The notes under the pieces were generated by a model that was given only the letters and a program-made list of their open reading frames with translations, made no database searches and had not been told where the DNA came from. The translations under genes and the position numbers were made by a program. A stretch of DNA of 64,000 nt from Dyella sp. S184 (lineage in GTDB: Bacteria > Pseudomonadota > Gammaproteobacteria > Xanthomonadales > Rhodanobacteraceae): assembly GCF_009766065.1 (NCBI RefSeq), contig NZ_LMUE01000009.1, forward strand, positions 594,196 through 658,195, given 5' to 3'. Of the stretch, positions 35,151 through 44,702 are shown one piece after another; position 1 is the stretch's first letter; each line of letters begins with the position of its first letter.

Positions 35151-36842
35151 TTGATCCGCAAGCCACTTGCTCGTAATGCGATGTATACCCTGCTCTGCGC
35201 AGGCTTCGTGGTGCTCGCCGGCTGCAATCAAGCGCCCGCACCTGCCGCAGGGCCGGCCGGCACATCCACGGCATCCTCGGCCGCTTCGGCACCAGCGCCG
35301 GCGCAATCCACAGCCGCGCAGGCGGCACCATACACACCACCTACAGCCGATCAGCTGTACCAGTTGGTGGCTCCCATCGCCTTGTTCCCGGACAACCTGG
35401 TCGCCCAGGTGCTGGCCGGATCGACCTTTCCGGACCAGATCACGGCCGCGGACAATTTCCTGACCCAGAACCCGAGCTTGAAAGGCGCCCCATTGCTGGC
35501 GCAGGTCAACACGCAGCCGTGGGATGCCAGCGTCAAGTCACTGACCACCTTCCCTTCCGTGCTTGATCAGATGGCCAGGAACGCCCAGTGGACCAGCGCC
35601 CTGGGCGAGGCCTACGTCAACGACCCGACCGATGTGATGAACGCCATCCAGGTGATGCGTCAGCGCGCGTCCCAGAAGGGCAATCTGCGCAGCACGGCGC
35701 AGCAGGTCGTCCAAACCCAGCCGGCAACAGCCGCTGATAACGCCACGTATGCCGACGACGGGCAGCAACCTGCCTATGACGGTCCATCCGTGGTGGAGGC
35801 GCCGCCCCAATACATCGAAATCGCGCCGGCGCAATCGGACACGGTCTATGTACCGAGCTACGACCCGCAGACCGTCTACGGCGGCGATGTGCCGGTCTAC
35901 CCGAGCTACAGCTACCAGCCGCAGGGTTACAGCACCGGTGAAATCGTGACGGCCGGCGCCATTACCTTCGGCGCGGGCATCCTGATCGGGTCGTTACTGG
36001 AAGGCCATCACCATGACGGCGGCGGCTACAACAATCAGCCACCGCCCGGCGGTGGCTGGAACAGCTGGGGCATGAACTGGGGCGGTCGTGGTGCCGGCGG
36101 TGGTCAGCAGCGGCCAGCGGTCATCCACAACAATTCGACCTACGTGTCGAACTCCACCACCGTGGTCAATCGCTACACCACCAACAACGTCAACAACAGC
36201 CGCACGACGATCAACAATGTAAATAACGTCAACAACAGCCGCAACCAGGTCGTGCAGAACCGCAACGCCAGCAATCAAATCGCCAATAATTTCCCGCGTC
36301 CGGCCACCAACGAAAATCCGGCGACAGCGCCGCGTGGAGGCATGTCGATGCCGCATTTCGGCAACACGCCACCGCAGGCTGCAACCGCCGCAGGAGAGCG
36401 TCCGTTGTCGCACGTGCCGAACAACCTGACGCGACCAGCTGAAGGGGCACCTCATGTTGAAGGGGCACCTCATGCCAGCATGTTGCATACCCTGCCGACC
36501 CATGCGCCGGTAACCGAACCGAACCGTGAAGCGCGTCCTGCACCCGTTGCCCGACCACCGCAGCCGCAGCCGCCGCGCGAAGCTGCCAGGCCGATGCCGC
36601 AGCACGCCAGCCCCGTGGCACCGCATGAAGCAGCTCCTCGCCTTGCACCACGACCTGTGCCAGTACCTCACGTGGCTCCCGCACCGCGTCAAGCCCCACC
36701 ACCGCGTGAGGCTGCACCGCCCCGCCAGCCTGCTGCACCGCGTCAGGTTCAGGCGCCACGTCCCAATGCAGCGCATCCAGCACCTCCCGCGCACCCGAAT
36801 ACCGACAAAGACAAGAAAGACGACAAGAACGGCCATTCCTGA
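35151..36842 (+). CDS. DUF3300 domain lipoprotein with low-complexity C terminus
   Basis: 563-residue predicted lipoprotein: the lipobox ends at Cys25 (VVLAGC). After an Ala/Pro linker comes the DUF3300 domain (about 60-270; LVAPIALFPDNLVAQVLAG, YIEIAPAQSDTVYVPSYDPQTVYG). It is followed by a Gly/His-rich stretch, a segment of NNVNNSRTTINNVNN-type Asn repeats and a long Pro/Ala/Arg-rich tail. DUF3300 proteins are secreted with unknown function. Start is TTG with GGAG upstream (ATG ten codons later is possible). A 17-bp direct repeat inside (36440-36456 and 36458-36474) gives tandem EGAPH units. Confidence 0.9.
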   Translation: MIRKPLARNAMYTLLCAGFVVLAGCNQAPAPAAGPAGTSTASSAASAPAPAQSTAAQAAPYTPPTADQLYQLVAPIALFPDNLVAQVLAGSTFPDQITAADNFLTQNPSLKGAPLLAQVNTQPWDASVKSLTTFPSVLDQMARNAQWTSALGEAYVNDPTDVMNAIQVMRQRASQKGNLRSTAQQVVQTQPATAADNATYADDGQQPAYDGPSVVEAPPQYIEIAPAQSDTVYVPSYDPQTVYGGDVPVYPSYSYQPQGYSTGEIVTAGAITFGAGILIGSLLEGHHHDGGGYNNQPPPGGGWNSWGMNWGGRGAGGGQQRPAVIHNNSTYVSNSTTVVNRYTTNNVNNSRTTINNVNNVNNSRNQVVQNRNASNQIANNFPRPATNENPATAPRGGMSMPHFGNTPPQAATAAGERPLSHVPNNLTRPAEGAPHVEGAPHASMLHTLPTHAPVTEPNREARPAPVARPPQPQPPREAARPMPQHASPVAPHEAAPRLAPRPVPVPHVAPAPRQAPPPREAAPPRQPAAPRQVQAPRPNAAHPAPPAHPNTDKDKKDDKNGHS

Positions 36843-37061
36843 TCTGACGCTGTCACGCCCGCATCGCCAGGGATGGCGCGGGCGCATAGATCAGCACGAG
36901 CCTGTCGTCCAGCCGGCAATGGCCATCTTCCGCCCCGATGAGTACGGCTGGCTTCAGTCGGCATCACGCGTGACGCAGCTATCCGCTAGCCCATAAGTCA
37001 TGCGCACAAAGCCGGGCCGGCGGACTATCGTGGGCGTCTGACTCCTGCCGGGATAGAAGCC

Positions 37062-39137
37062 ATGCGACATGTCCGTTGGATCCTGACCGCCGCGGTGCTA
37101 TGCGGCTCAAGCGCATGGGCAGTCACGCCCATGCCGATGGCGCAGCAGCAGGCTGGCAGCAACCCCTCCGGCGTGGACCTGGCGGGCATCGACCACAGCG
37201 TGAAGCCGGGCGACGACTTCGACGGCTATGCCAACGGCACCTGGCGCAAGACCGCAGTGATCCCGGCCGACCGCGCCAGCACCGGCATCTTCCTGCAGGT
37301 GTTCGAGAAGGCGGAACAGCGGAATGCCGAATTGATCAAGGCCGCTGCCGCGAACAAAGCACCGACCGGAAGCAACGAGCGCAAGATCGCGGACTACTAC
37401 GCGGCCTACATGGATCAGGCCAGCATCGACGCACACGGCCTGAGGCCGCTGCGGCCACAACTGCGCAGGATCGACGCGATCAGGACCCGCAGCGATCTAG
37501 CCAGCGTGCTGGGCAGCCAGCTGCGCGCGGATGTCGATCCGATCAACGCCACCAACTTCAGCACCGAACACCTGTTCGGCCTGTTCGTGACGCAGGGACT
37601 GGAAGATCCCTCGCACAACGTGGCCTACCTGCTGCAAGGCGGCCTGGGCATGCCCAACCGCGACTATTACCTCGACCCCGACAAGGACATGGCCGGCTTC
37701 CGAACGAAGTACCAGGTCTACATCGCCACGCAGCTTGAGGAAGCCGGCGTGGTCGATGCAGACGCCAAGGCGAAGGCCATCTTCGATCTGGAGACAAAGA
37801 TTGCCAAGGCGCAGGAGAGCCTGGTCGACAGCGAGGACGTACACAAGGCAAACAACCCATGGAGCATGGCGGACTTCGCCAGCAAGGCACCCGGCCTCGA
37901 CTGGGTCGCCTATTTCCATGCTGCCGGCCTCGATACGCAGAAGCAGATCGTGGCATGGCAGCCGCGCGCCATCACCGGCCTGGCGACGCTGGTCGCTAGC
38001 GAGCCACTCGACACCTGGAAAGCCTATCTCGCGTTCCATACCATCAACCACAGCGCCGGCATGTTGCCCAAGGCGTTTGCCGACGCCAGCTTCGAGTTCT
38101 ACGGCCACACCTTGCAGGGAACACCGAAGCAGCGTGACCGCTGGAAGCGCGCGATCGGCGCCGTCAACAACGATCTCGGCGATGCGGTCGGCCAGATCTA
38201 CGTGAAGAAATACTTCCCGGCCTCATCCAAGGCGCAGGTACAGCAGATGGTCAGCAACATCCTCGCTGCCTTCGCCGACCGCGTCGATGCGCTGGACTGG
38301 ATGACGCCGGCAACCAAGCAGAAGGCCAAGGCGAAGATCGCCACCGTCCGTGTCGGCGTCGGCTACCCGGAAACCTGGCGCAACTATGCCGATCTGGAAA
38401 TCCGCCCGGACGACGCGGTCGGCAACCACCTGCGCGCCGAGGAACACGAATACCAGCACCAGCTGGGCAAGCTCGGTCAGCCGGTGGACAAGGGCGAGTG
38501 GTGGATGACCCCGCAAACCGTCAACGCGGTGAACCTGCCGCTGCAGAATGCGCTGAACTTCCCCGCCGCGATTCTCGAGGCACCGTTCTTCGATCCGAAA
38601 GCCGATGCCGCGGCGAACTACGGCTCGATCGGCGCGGTGATCGGTCACGAGATCAGTCATAGCTTCGACAACACCGGCGCCGACTTCGACGCGGACGGCC
38701 GCATGGCGAACTGGTGGACACCGGAAGACGAAGCCCACTTCAAGGCCGCCGGCCAGAAACTGGTGGCGCAGTACAGCGCCTATGAGCCGCTCCCGGGCCT
38801 GCACATCAACGGCCAGCAGACGCTGGGCGAAAACATCGCCGACGTGTCGGGCCTGACCATCTCCTGGCTCGCCTATCACAAGTCGCTGGGCGGCAAGCAG
38901 GCGCCGGTGATCGACGGCCTCACCGGCGACCAGCGCTTCTTCCTCGCCTTCGCCCAGTCCTGGCGCGAGAAAACCCGCGATGCGGCATTGCGCGCCCAGG
39001 TAATTTCCGACGGTCACTCACCCGGCAACTTTCGCGCAGAAACCGTGCGCAACCTCGATGCCTGGTATGACGCGTTCTCGCCCAAGCCGGGCGAGAAGCT
39101 GTATCTCGCGCCGAAGGATCGGGTGAAGATCTGGTAA
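37062..39137 (+). CDS. M13 family zinc metallopeptidase (neprilysin/PepO-like)
   Basis: 691-residue M13 endopeptidase. A signal peptide (1-20, SSAWA) precedes a mature protein beginning with SGVDLAGIDHSVKPGDDFDGYANGTW, typical of the family N-terminal domain. The catalytic zinc motif is His529-Glu530-Ile-Ser-His533 (VIGHEISHSFDNTGADFD) with the third ligand in GENIADVSGL. The C terminus KDRVKIW is family-like. Bacterial M13 enzymes cleave peptides of limited length, probably in the periplasm. It converges with murD2 over a stem-loop. Confidence 0.95.
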   Translation: MRHVRWILTAAVLCGSSAWAVTPMPMAQQQAGSNPSGVDLAGIDHSVKPGDDFDGYANGTWRKTAVIPADRASTGIFLQVFEKAEQRNAELIKAAAANKAPTGSNERKIADYYAAYMDQASIDAHGLRPLRPQLRRIDAIRTRSDLASVLGSQLRADVDPINATNFSTEHLFGLFVTQGLEDPSHNVAYLLQGGLGMPNRDYYLDPDKDMAGFRTKYQVYIATQLEEAGVVDADAKAKAIFDLETKIAKAQESLVDSEDVHKANNPWSMADFASKAPGLDWVAYFHAAGLDTQKQIVAWQPRAITGLATLVASEPLDTWKAYLAFHTINHSAGMLPKAFADASFEFYGHTLQGTPKQRDRWKRAIGAVNNDLGDAVGQIYVKKYFPASSKAQVQQMVSNILAAFADRVDALDWMTPATKQKAKAKIATVRVGVGYPETWRNYADLEIRPDDAVGNHLRAEEHEYQHQLGKLGQPVDKGEWWMTPQTVNAVNLPLQNALNFPAAILEAPFFDPKADAAANYGSIGAVIGHEISHSFDNTGADFDADGRMANWWTPEDEAHFKAAGQKLVAQYSAYEPLPGLHINGQQTLGENIADVSGLTISWLAYHKSLGGKQAPVIDGLTGDQRFFLAFAQSWREKTRDAALRAQVISDGHSPGNFRAETVRNLDAWYDAFSPKPGEKLYLAPKDRVKIW

Positions 39138-39144
39138 GTGTGGT

Positions 39145-39177
39145 GCAGGGCTTGCGGCAATCCATCGCAAGCCCTGC
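39145..39177. terminator. stem-loop between convergent M13 peptidase and murD2 genes
   Basis: A 12-bp perfect stem GCAGGGCTTGCG / CGCAAGCCCTGC with a 9-base loop lies between the two stops. There is no T-run on either side, so if it ends transcription it may need help. Convergent placement suggests it serves both directions. Confidence 0.55.
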
Positions 39178-39188
39178 GACAGGACGGC

Positions 39189-40562
39189 TTAGCTGATACC
39201 AAGTCCCTCGATACCGACGATTGTGCCAGCATCGAAACCGCCGATCTCGGCAAAACGCCGACCACGCTCGGCATAGTCCTTGAACTGGTCAAAGCTGGGT
39301 GCGCCGGGTGACAGCAGGATCACGCCATCCTTCGGCGTGCGCGCTTTCGCCTCGGCCACTGCACTGGCGAGATCGTCGACGCGCACGATCGGGCAACGCA
39401 CTTCGGCCGCACGCAATGCCGCCTCGATGCGGGTACCGCTGTTGCCCATGCAAATGATCGCGTTCGGTGGTGTGCCACCCATAGCCTCGACGAACGGCGT
39501 CCAGTCCAGCCCGCGGTCATGCCCACCGACCAGCACGCTCACCGCGCGACCGTGCAGGCTTTCCAGCGCTGCCAGGGTCGCCAGCGGCGTGGTGCTGATC
39601 GAGTCGTTGATCCAGTACCAGCCAGCGTATTCGCCCAGCGTCTGCAGGCGATGCGGCAACGGCCGGAAATGCGCCAATGCCGGTGCCGCAGCCAAGGCAT
39701 CCATGCCGACCGCGGCCAGCGCCGCCAGCGCGGCGCAGGCATTGAGTGCGTTGTGCAGGCCCGGCGCGGCGAGCTGATCGATCGGAAAGACGTCCTGCGT
39801 GCCACGGCGGATGAAACCGTCGGCGACGTGCCAGCCTGTCGGCTGACCGAACTGCACGCGGTGCGGATGCCCCTGTGTGCGTTCCAGCAGCGCCGGCTGC
39901 AGCGCATTGACCAGCAGCTGTTGCGAGACGTCAGCCAGACGCAGCTTGTCCGCGACGTAACGCTCACGCGAGCCATGCCAGTCCAGATGTTCCTCATACA
40001 GACTGGTGACCACGCCAAGTTCCAGTGGACCCGCCTCGCCGGTCTGAAAGCTGGACAGCTCGATCACCCACAGATCGGCCGATTGATCCAGCAGCTCCAG
40101 CAGTGGCAGGCCGATATTGCCCGCGAGTGCGGTGTGCATGCCAAGCGCGCGCGTCAGATGCGCGATCAACGCACTGGTGGTGCTCTTGCCCTTGGTACCG
40201 GTGACGGCAATCACGCGCGCAGGCCGGCCTTGATCGATGCCGTTCTCGCCAAACCACAGCGCGGTGCCGGACGTGAAACGCGTGCCCTGTGCCTGTGCCG
40301 CCAGCAGTGCAGGCTTGTAGGCCGAGATGCCGGGCGACTTGATCACTATATCGAAGGCCGCGAGTACCACAGTATCGGGCTCCACGGCATGCACGTCGAG
40401 CGCCGCATCGAATGCCTGTGCCGCGTCCACCTCAGCAGGCGAACAGAACAACGTCAAGGATTGCCGCGGCAATCGCTTGCGCAGCGCCGTGATCGCCGCA
40501 CGTCCTTCACGACCGAAGCCCCAGACAGCGACACGCTGGCCATCCAGATCGGCAATGCGCAT
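39189..40562 (-). CDS. murD2: UDP-N-acetylmuramoyl-L-alanine:L-glutamate ligase MurD2
   Basis: 457-residue Mur ligase. The ATP site is TGTKGKSTTSALIAHL (about 121-136), preceded by an N-terminal Rossmann-like segment (VAVWGFGREG) and followed by a Mur ligase middle domain and C-terminal domain ending in LLSPGAPSFDQFKDYAERG. In Xanthomonas oryzae, MurD2 attaches L-glutamate to UDP-MurNAc-L-Ala and the product is epimerised by MurL, replacing the MurD/MurI route. Adjacency to murL supports MurD2 rather than MurD. Its ATG overlaps the murL TAA (TAATG), so the genes are translationally coupled. Confidence 0.92.
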   Translation of the reverse strand: MRIADLDGQRVAVWGFGREGRAAITALRKRLPRQSLTLFCSPAEVDAAQAFDAALDVHAVEPDTVVLAAFDIVIKSPGISAYKPALLAAQAQGTRFTSGTALWFGENGIDQGRPARVIAVTGTKGKSTTSALIAHLTRALGMHTALAGNIGLPLLELLDQSADLWVIELSSFQTGEAGPLELGVVTSLYEEHLDWHGSRERYVADKLRLADVSQQLLVNALQPALLERTQGHPHRVQFGQPTGWHVADGFIRRGTQDVFPIDQLAAPGLHNALNACAALAALAAVGMDALAAAPALAHFRPLPHRLQTLGEYAGWYWINDSISTTPLATLAALESLHGRAVSVLVGGHDRGLDWTPFVEAMGGTPPNAIICMGNSGTRIEAALRAAEVRCPIVRVDDLASAVAEAKARTPKDGVILLSPGAPSFDQFKDYAERGRRFAEIGGFDAGTIVGIEGLGIS

Positions 40563-41908
40563 TAGCCGATCGTCGCCAGTGCGGGCTGCAATCGAAGCGG
40601 AACGCGTTGCTCAGCCGATGCCCGCAGCCACGGCTCTAGCGCCAGTTGCGTAGCATCCAGTTGCGGCAGGATCTCGCTGCCGAAGCGCGCAACAAGCGCG
40701 TCTTCCTGCCATTCCGGGCGCTGGCTCAACGCATACATCGCGGCGCGTGCTTCAGCGCCCTCGCCCACGCATTCGAACGGTTTGTGGTCCTGGTACTCCA
40801 GCAGCGCATCGAAGCCACCTGCCTGCGCTTCGTCATCCAGCAGGTTGCGGCCGAAGATGGAAAGCAGCCGTGGTTTGGGCAGGAACGGCGCCAGCGCGAG
40901 AAACACGAAATGGCATTTCGGACACTGCCCGCACCAGCGATCGGCCGGCTTCGGGCCTAGGATCCGGAAGTTGCGGTTGCAGCTGGAGAACACATCGAAG
41001 TACGGCGTCAGCTTCGCGAAGGCGCGAGTGATGGCCAGCTCCGAATACGGCCGCAGCAGCGAGCAGTAATCGAGATCGCTGGCTACATGCGTGTGCAGCC
41101 AGTTGCCGAGCAGCTGCTCGAACGCGTAGCCCTTGCTCCACTGGTGGTTCACCTGCTGGCCTTCGTACTCCAGCGTGGCTGCCGAGGCGGAACGCTCGTT
41201 GGCGAACGCGATCGAGTCGTAGCCATAGAGGATCGCGGCAACGGCGAGGATCGCCGAGTTCACCGCGGTCACCGGGATATGCCCGTTCCACGCGCCGAGC
41301 CGGTTCAGCTCGAACAGTCCGGGCGCCAGTTCGCGCTGGATGTTCAGCATCGGCAGGCCGGTGCGCTCGGCGCAGGCAGCGATCAATGCCGAATTGCCGA
41401 CCCATACGGCAGTCGCGTCGCCACCGATCGACTTGATCGCCTCGATCGCCACCAGCGAATCCTTGCCACCGCCGATCGGCACCAAGGTGCGTTTAGGCAA
41501 ACCTGCGGCCTTTACCTCCGACGGCACTGCGCCACCACGCGGGAACGCAATACGCCCACGCAGATCCAGCCCGTTGCGATACGCAAACTCGGCCAGCCCG
41601 TGCAGGTACAGCTGATCCAGCAGCTCGGCGGTGGCATCGTCGAGTGGACCGCTGGCCACCTCGATCTTCGGCGGTACGCCAGCCTTGTAGTAGCTGACGC
41701 CGGCAATCAGATGCAGCAGTTTCAACGCAGCATCAAATGCCGCGGCATGTTCCGCAGGTACCGCCGGCGCATTCGGGAAATGGATCCGTTCGACCAGCTC
41801 CTCGCCGTCGTCGAATGCATACACTAGCTCGGCCACGCCATCGGCATAGCTACCGCGCACGAAGCGGAACAGCCGGGTCAACCGCGGTTGAATCATGTTG
41901 CTCACCAA
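40562..41908 (-). CDS. murL: UDP-MurNAc-L-alanyl-L-glutamate epimerase MurL
   Basis: 448-residue ATP-dependent epimerase that converts the L-Glu of UDP-MurNAc-L-Ala-L-Glu to D-Glu. The PP-loop-like GGGKDS (146-151, in PIGGGKDSLVAIEAI), the SCNRNFRI segment and the CGQCPKC cysteine motif match the MurL family described in Xanthomonas. GTG at 41908 has GGAG upstream; ATG at 41896 is possible. It lies 23 bases after the lysine fusion gene and just before murD2. The pathway role follows from published MurL work; activity here is inferred. Confidence 0.92.
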   Translation of the reverse strand: MVSNMIQPRLTRLFRFVRGSYADGVAELVYAFDDGEELVERIHFPNAPAVPAEHAAAFDAALKLLHLIAGVSYYKAGVPPKIEVASGPLDDATAELLDQLYLHGLAEFAYRNGLDLRGRIAFPRGGAVPSEVKAAGLPKRTLVPIGGGKDSLVAIEAIKSIGGDATAVWVGNSALIAACAERTGLPMLNIQRELAPGLFELNRLGAWNGHIPVTAVNSAILAVAAILYGYDSIAFANERSASAATLEYEGQQVNHQWSKGYAFEQLLGNWLHTHVASDLDYCSLLRPYSELAITRAFAKLTPYFDVFSSCNRNFRILGPKPADRWCGQCPKCHFVFLALAPFLPKPRLLSIFGRNLLDDEAQAGGFDALLEYQDHKPFECVGEGAEARAAMYALSQRPEWQEDALVARFGSEILPQLDATQLALEPWLRASAEQRVPLRLQPALATIG

Positions 41909-41931
41909 TACTTTCTCCAGCGCCGTGGCGC

Positions 41932-44544
41932 CTATTCGATCACGATCTCGTCGGCTTCGTCGCGCAGGTTGTACGGCGAGGACATTACCTTGCCGTAGGC
42001 ACCGGCCTGGGCAATCAGCATCACGTCACCCTCCAACGCCTCGGGCAGGCGGCGATCGGTGCCCAGCACATCGCCACTCTCACAGATCGGACCCACCACC
42101 TGGTACAGCGCGGTGGCTGGCTCATCGAGCCGGGTGAGATTGACGATCTCGTGCCAGGCGTCATACAGCGCGGGACGGATCAGGCTGTTCATGCCAGTGT
42201 CGACACCCAGGTAACGCAGCTGAGCCTTGCCCTTCTGCTGGGTTACCCGCGTCAACAGTACGCCGGCATCGGCGACCAGGTAACGGCCGGGTTCCATCCA
42301 CAGTTGATATTGCGGATAGGCCGCCTTCACTTCGCGCAGCACGCGATCGAGTTCGGCGATGTCGAGCCGCGCCTCACCCGGGTGCGATGGCACGCCGAGA
42401 CCGCCACCGATATTCAGGAACGCCACGCTGCCGATGCGCTCGGCAAGGCTGGCCAGTTGCGCGTAGACCTCGCCCCAGTGACTGGCATCGAGTACACCTG
42501 AACCCAGATGCGCATGCAGGCCACGAATCGTCACGTTGTGGGTTTCGGCAAGTTGCAGGAAGTTGGCAAGCTGGTCCAGCGGCAGGCCGAACTTGCTGCC
42601 GCTGCCGCCCGTGCGCACTTTCTCGTGATGGCCCAGGCCGCGACCCAGATCCACCCGCAGCACGATCTCTCTGTCGTGGAACAATTCGCCCCAATGCTCG
42701 ATCGGATACAACGAATCCAGCGTCACTGTGGCGTGGGTACCAAGCGCAAAGACGTAATCCTCGCGTGGTGCGAAATTCGGCGTGAACAGCAGCGGCGTAG
42801 CCTCTGGCACGATCGCACTGACGGCTTTCAATTCGCCAGGCGAGACACACTCGAACGCGAAACCTTCCGCGACCAGCGTGCGCAGGATTTCCGGATGGGT
42901 ATTCGCCTTGACCGCGTAGTGCAGTCGATTGACTACCGTGAGCGACTTCAGCTCGCGCGCCTGCTGGCGCACCGTCGGCAGGTGATAGACGTAACGCGGT
43001 GTGGCTTCGGCGGCCAGTTCCAGCAGGCGTGCCCGCTGTGACTCGCGCCACCAGGCCGTCGCAGTTCCGGACGCTTCGCCACTGCCATACAGCGCCTGCC
43101 AGCTGGGACCGAACAACGCGCTGTCATCGGTGCGCAAGGCGCCGGCGGCGATCAGCAGGTCATGCAGATGCGGCAACAGCGTGTCGACCACTTCCTCATC
43201 AACCACGAAAGTGAGATTGAGGTTGTTCGACGACTGCGAAATCATGTGCACGCGCAACTGGCCGAACTCGGCCAGCACGCCAGACAACGTGTGCAACAGC
43301 GAACGCATGCCGCGGCCGACCAGGGTGATCGCCGCGCATGGCGCGATCACCTTGACCCGGCACACTTTGGCGAGGTCGGTGGCCAGCGCCGCGATCGCAT
43401 CGGAGTCGAGCAAATTCTCGGTGGGGTCGAGCGACACCGTGACATTGGTCTCGGCCGAGCCGATCAGGTCCACCGACAGCCCATGCTGCTTGAAGTGCGT
43501 GAATACGTCGGCCAGAAAACCGACCTGCTGCCACATGCCGACCGATTCCATCGATACCAGGGTGATGCCCTTGCGCGCGCTGATCGCCTTGACGCTGGGC
43601 GCATGTGCGCGCACTTCCGGACCGATCACCGTGCCATCCAGCTCGGGCCGGTTGGTGTCCTTGATCAGCAGCGGCACGCGCGACTCGCGCAACGGCGACA
43701 GGCAGCGCGGATGCAGCACCTTGGCACCGGTGGAGGCGATTTCCTGCGCCTCCTCGTAATCCAGTCGCTGCAACAGACGCGCACCCGGCACCTGCCTGGG
43801 ATTGGCAGTGAACATGCCGGCCACGTCGGTCCAGATCTCCACCCGCTGTGCCTTCAGAAGCGCGCCGAAGTAGGAGGCGGAGGTGTCCGAGCCACCGCGA
43901 CCCAGCAGCACGGTGCGACCTTGCGACTCACGGGCGATGAAGCCCTGGGTGATGAACACGTCGCCCAGTGTGGCCAGTCGCGCAGCCAGCACCGGGTTGG
44001 GTCGCGAATCGACCATTGAGGACAGCAGCCGGGTGCGCTCGTTCTGATTCGGCAACGCGATCGCGGCGAGACAGTCGCGCGCATCAAGCCACTGTGTGGG
44101 TAACCCACTATGGCTGAGAAAGGCCGCGCCGAGTGCGCTGGAGAGCAGCTCACCATGGGCCTGGATCGCCGCTGCCCATGCCAGCTCGCCCAACACAGCC
44201 GAGCCACCTTCAGCCAGCGTGGCCAGTTCGGTCAACCGCGCATCGAGCGTATCCGGAACCGCCAGCTGCATGTGGTCGAGCAGGTCGTAGTGACGCTGTG
44301 CGATCGCCTTGGCAGCCTCGATGCGTTTGCCCTTGTCGCCCTGTGTGCACAGTTGTTTGAGTGCGTCGGTGATGCCGGTAAGCGCCGAAACGACCACCAG
44401 TACCCGCGCGCCTTCGGCACGACGGCTGGCTACCAGCTCCAGAATGTTCTGCCAGCGCGGCAGGGTGGCGACACTGGTGCCGCCAAACTTCATCACGATC
44501 CAGGATGCGTCAGCGTGGAGCGACGCGGGGCTTTGCGGATTCAC
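41932..44544 (-). CDS. lysAC: bifunctional aspartate kinase / diaminopimelate decarboxylase
   Basis: 870-residue fusion. The N-terminal half is aspartokinase (KFGGTS at 19-24, VVVSALTG, about 1-310) with ACT regulatory domains (about 315-475), catalysing the first step of the aspartate pathway. The C-terminal half is PLP-dependent diaminopimelate decarboxylase, with Lys546 in YAVKANTHP as the probable PLP lysine and the GGGLGVP segment, making lysine from meso-DAP. The fusion is characteristic of Xanthomonadales/Xylella. Both ends of lysine synthesis in one protein, probably with feedback on the ACT part. It heads the lysAC-murL-murD2 run; two inverted repeats lie about 80-120 bases before the start. 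Confidence 0.93.
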   Translation of the reverse strand: MNPQSPASLHADASWIVMKFGGTSVATLPRWQNILELVASRRAEGARVLVVVSALTGITDALKQLCTQGDKGKRIEAAKAIAQRHYDLLDHMQLAVPDTLDARLTELATLAEGGSAVLGELAWAAAIQAHGELLSSALGAAFLSHSGLPTQWLDARDCLAAIALPNQNERTRLLSSMVDSRPNPVLAARLATLGDVFITQGFIARESQGRTVLLGRGGSDTSASYFGALLKAQRVEIWTDVAGMFTANPRQVPGARLLQRLDYEEAQEIASTGAKVLHPRCLSPLRESRVPLLIKDTNRPELDGTVIGPEVRAHAPSVKAISARKGITLVSMESVGMWQQVGFLADVFTHFKQHGLSVDLIGSAETNVTVSLDPTENLLDSDAIAALATDLAKVCRVKVIAPCAAITLVGRGMRSLLHTLSGVLAEFGQLRVHMISQSSNNLNLTFVVDEEVVDTLLPHLHDLLIAAGALRTDDSALFGPSWQALYGSGEASGTATAWWRESQRARLLELAAEATPRYVYHLPTVRQQARELKSLTVVNRLHYAVKANTHPEILRTLVAEGFAFECVSPGELKAVSAIVPEATPLLFTPNFAPREDYVFALGTHATVTLDSLYPIEHWGELFHDREIVLRVDLGRGLGHHEKVRTGGSGSKFGLPLDQLANFLQLAETHNVTIRGLHAHLGSGVLDASHWGEVYAQLASLAERIGSVAFLNIGGGLGVPSHPGEARLDIAELDRVLREVKAAYPQYQLWMEPGRYLVADAGVLLTRVTQQKGKAQLRYLGVDTGMNSLIRPALYDAWHEIVNLTRLDEPATALYQVVGPICESGDVLGTDRRLPEALEGDVMLIAQAGAYGKVMSSPYNLRDEADEIVIE

Positions 44545-44621
44545 GGCTACCTTCAGTGGCGGTGGTGGGAAAATAATCCGGCCAGTGTTGCGCCGCAGCA
44601 GCCGGATTGCAATGGCAAAAT

Positions 44622-44666
44622 GTTTGGACGTCCAAACGTCCGCGTATGTCGCATGCGCGACATACG
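44622..44666 (-). promoter_or_regulatory. two inverted repeats upstream of the lysine fusion gene
   Basis: GTTTGGACGTCCAAAC (44622-44637) is a perfect 16-bp palindrome. Next to it, 44643-44666 is a 10-bp perfect stem with a 4-base ATGC loop. Read towards lysAC, GGACGTTTGGACGTCC looks like two tandem 8-mers, each matching 6 of 8 bases of the MetJ box AGACGTCT. This may be an operator for aspartate-pathway control. MetJ is not established in this lineage, so the identity of any regulator is open. A riboswitch fold was not recognised. Confidence 0.45.
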
Positions 44667-44702
44667 ATCATTACCGTTCACAGAAGGACAGCGCGACGCA
44701 CG

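Noticed and set aside
36440..36474. tandem 17-bp repeat in the DUF3300 gene as a regulatory or mobile repeat
   Set aside because: It is only two units in a low-complexity coding tail; slippage explains it.
44545..44702. lysine or SAM riboswitch before the lysine fusion gene
   Set aside because: The region has palindromes but not the multi-helix conserved core of those riboswitches as far as I can read it.
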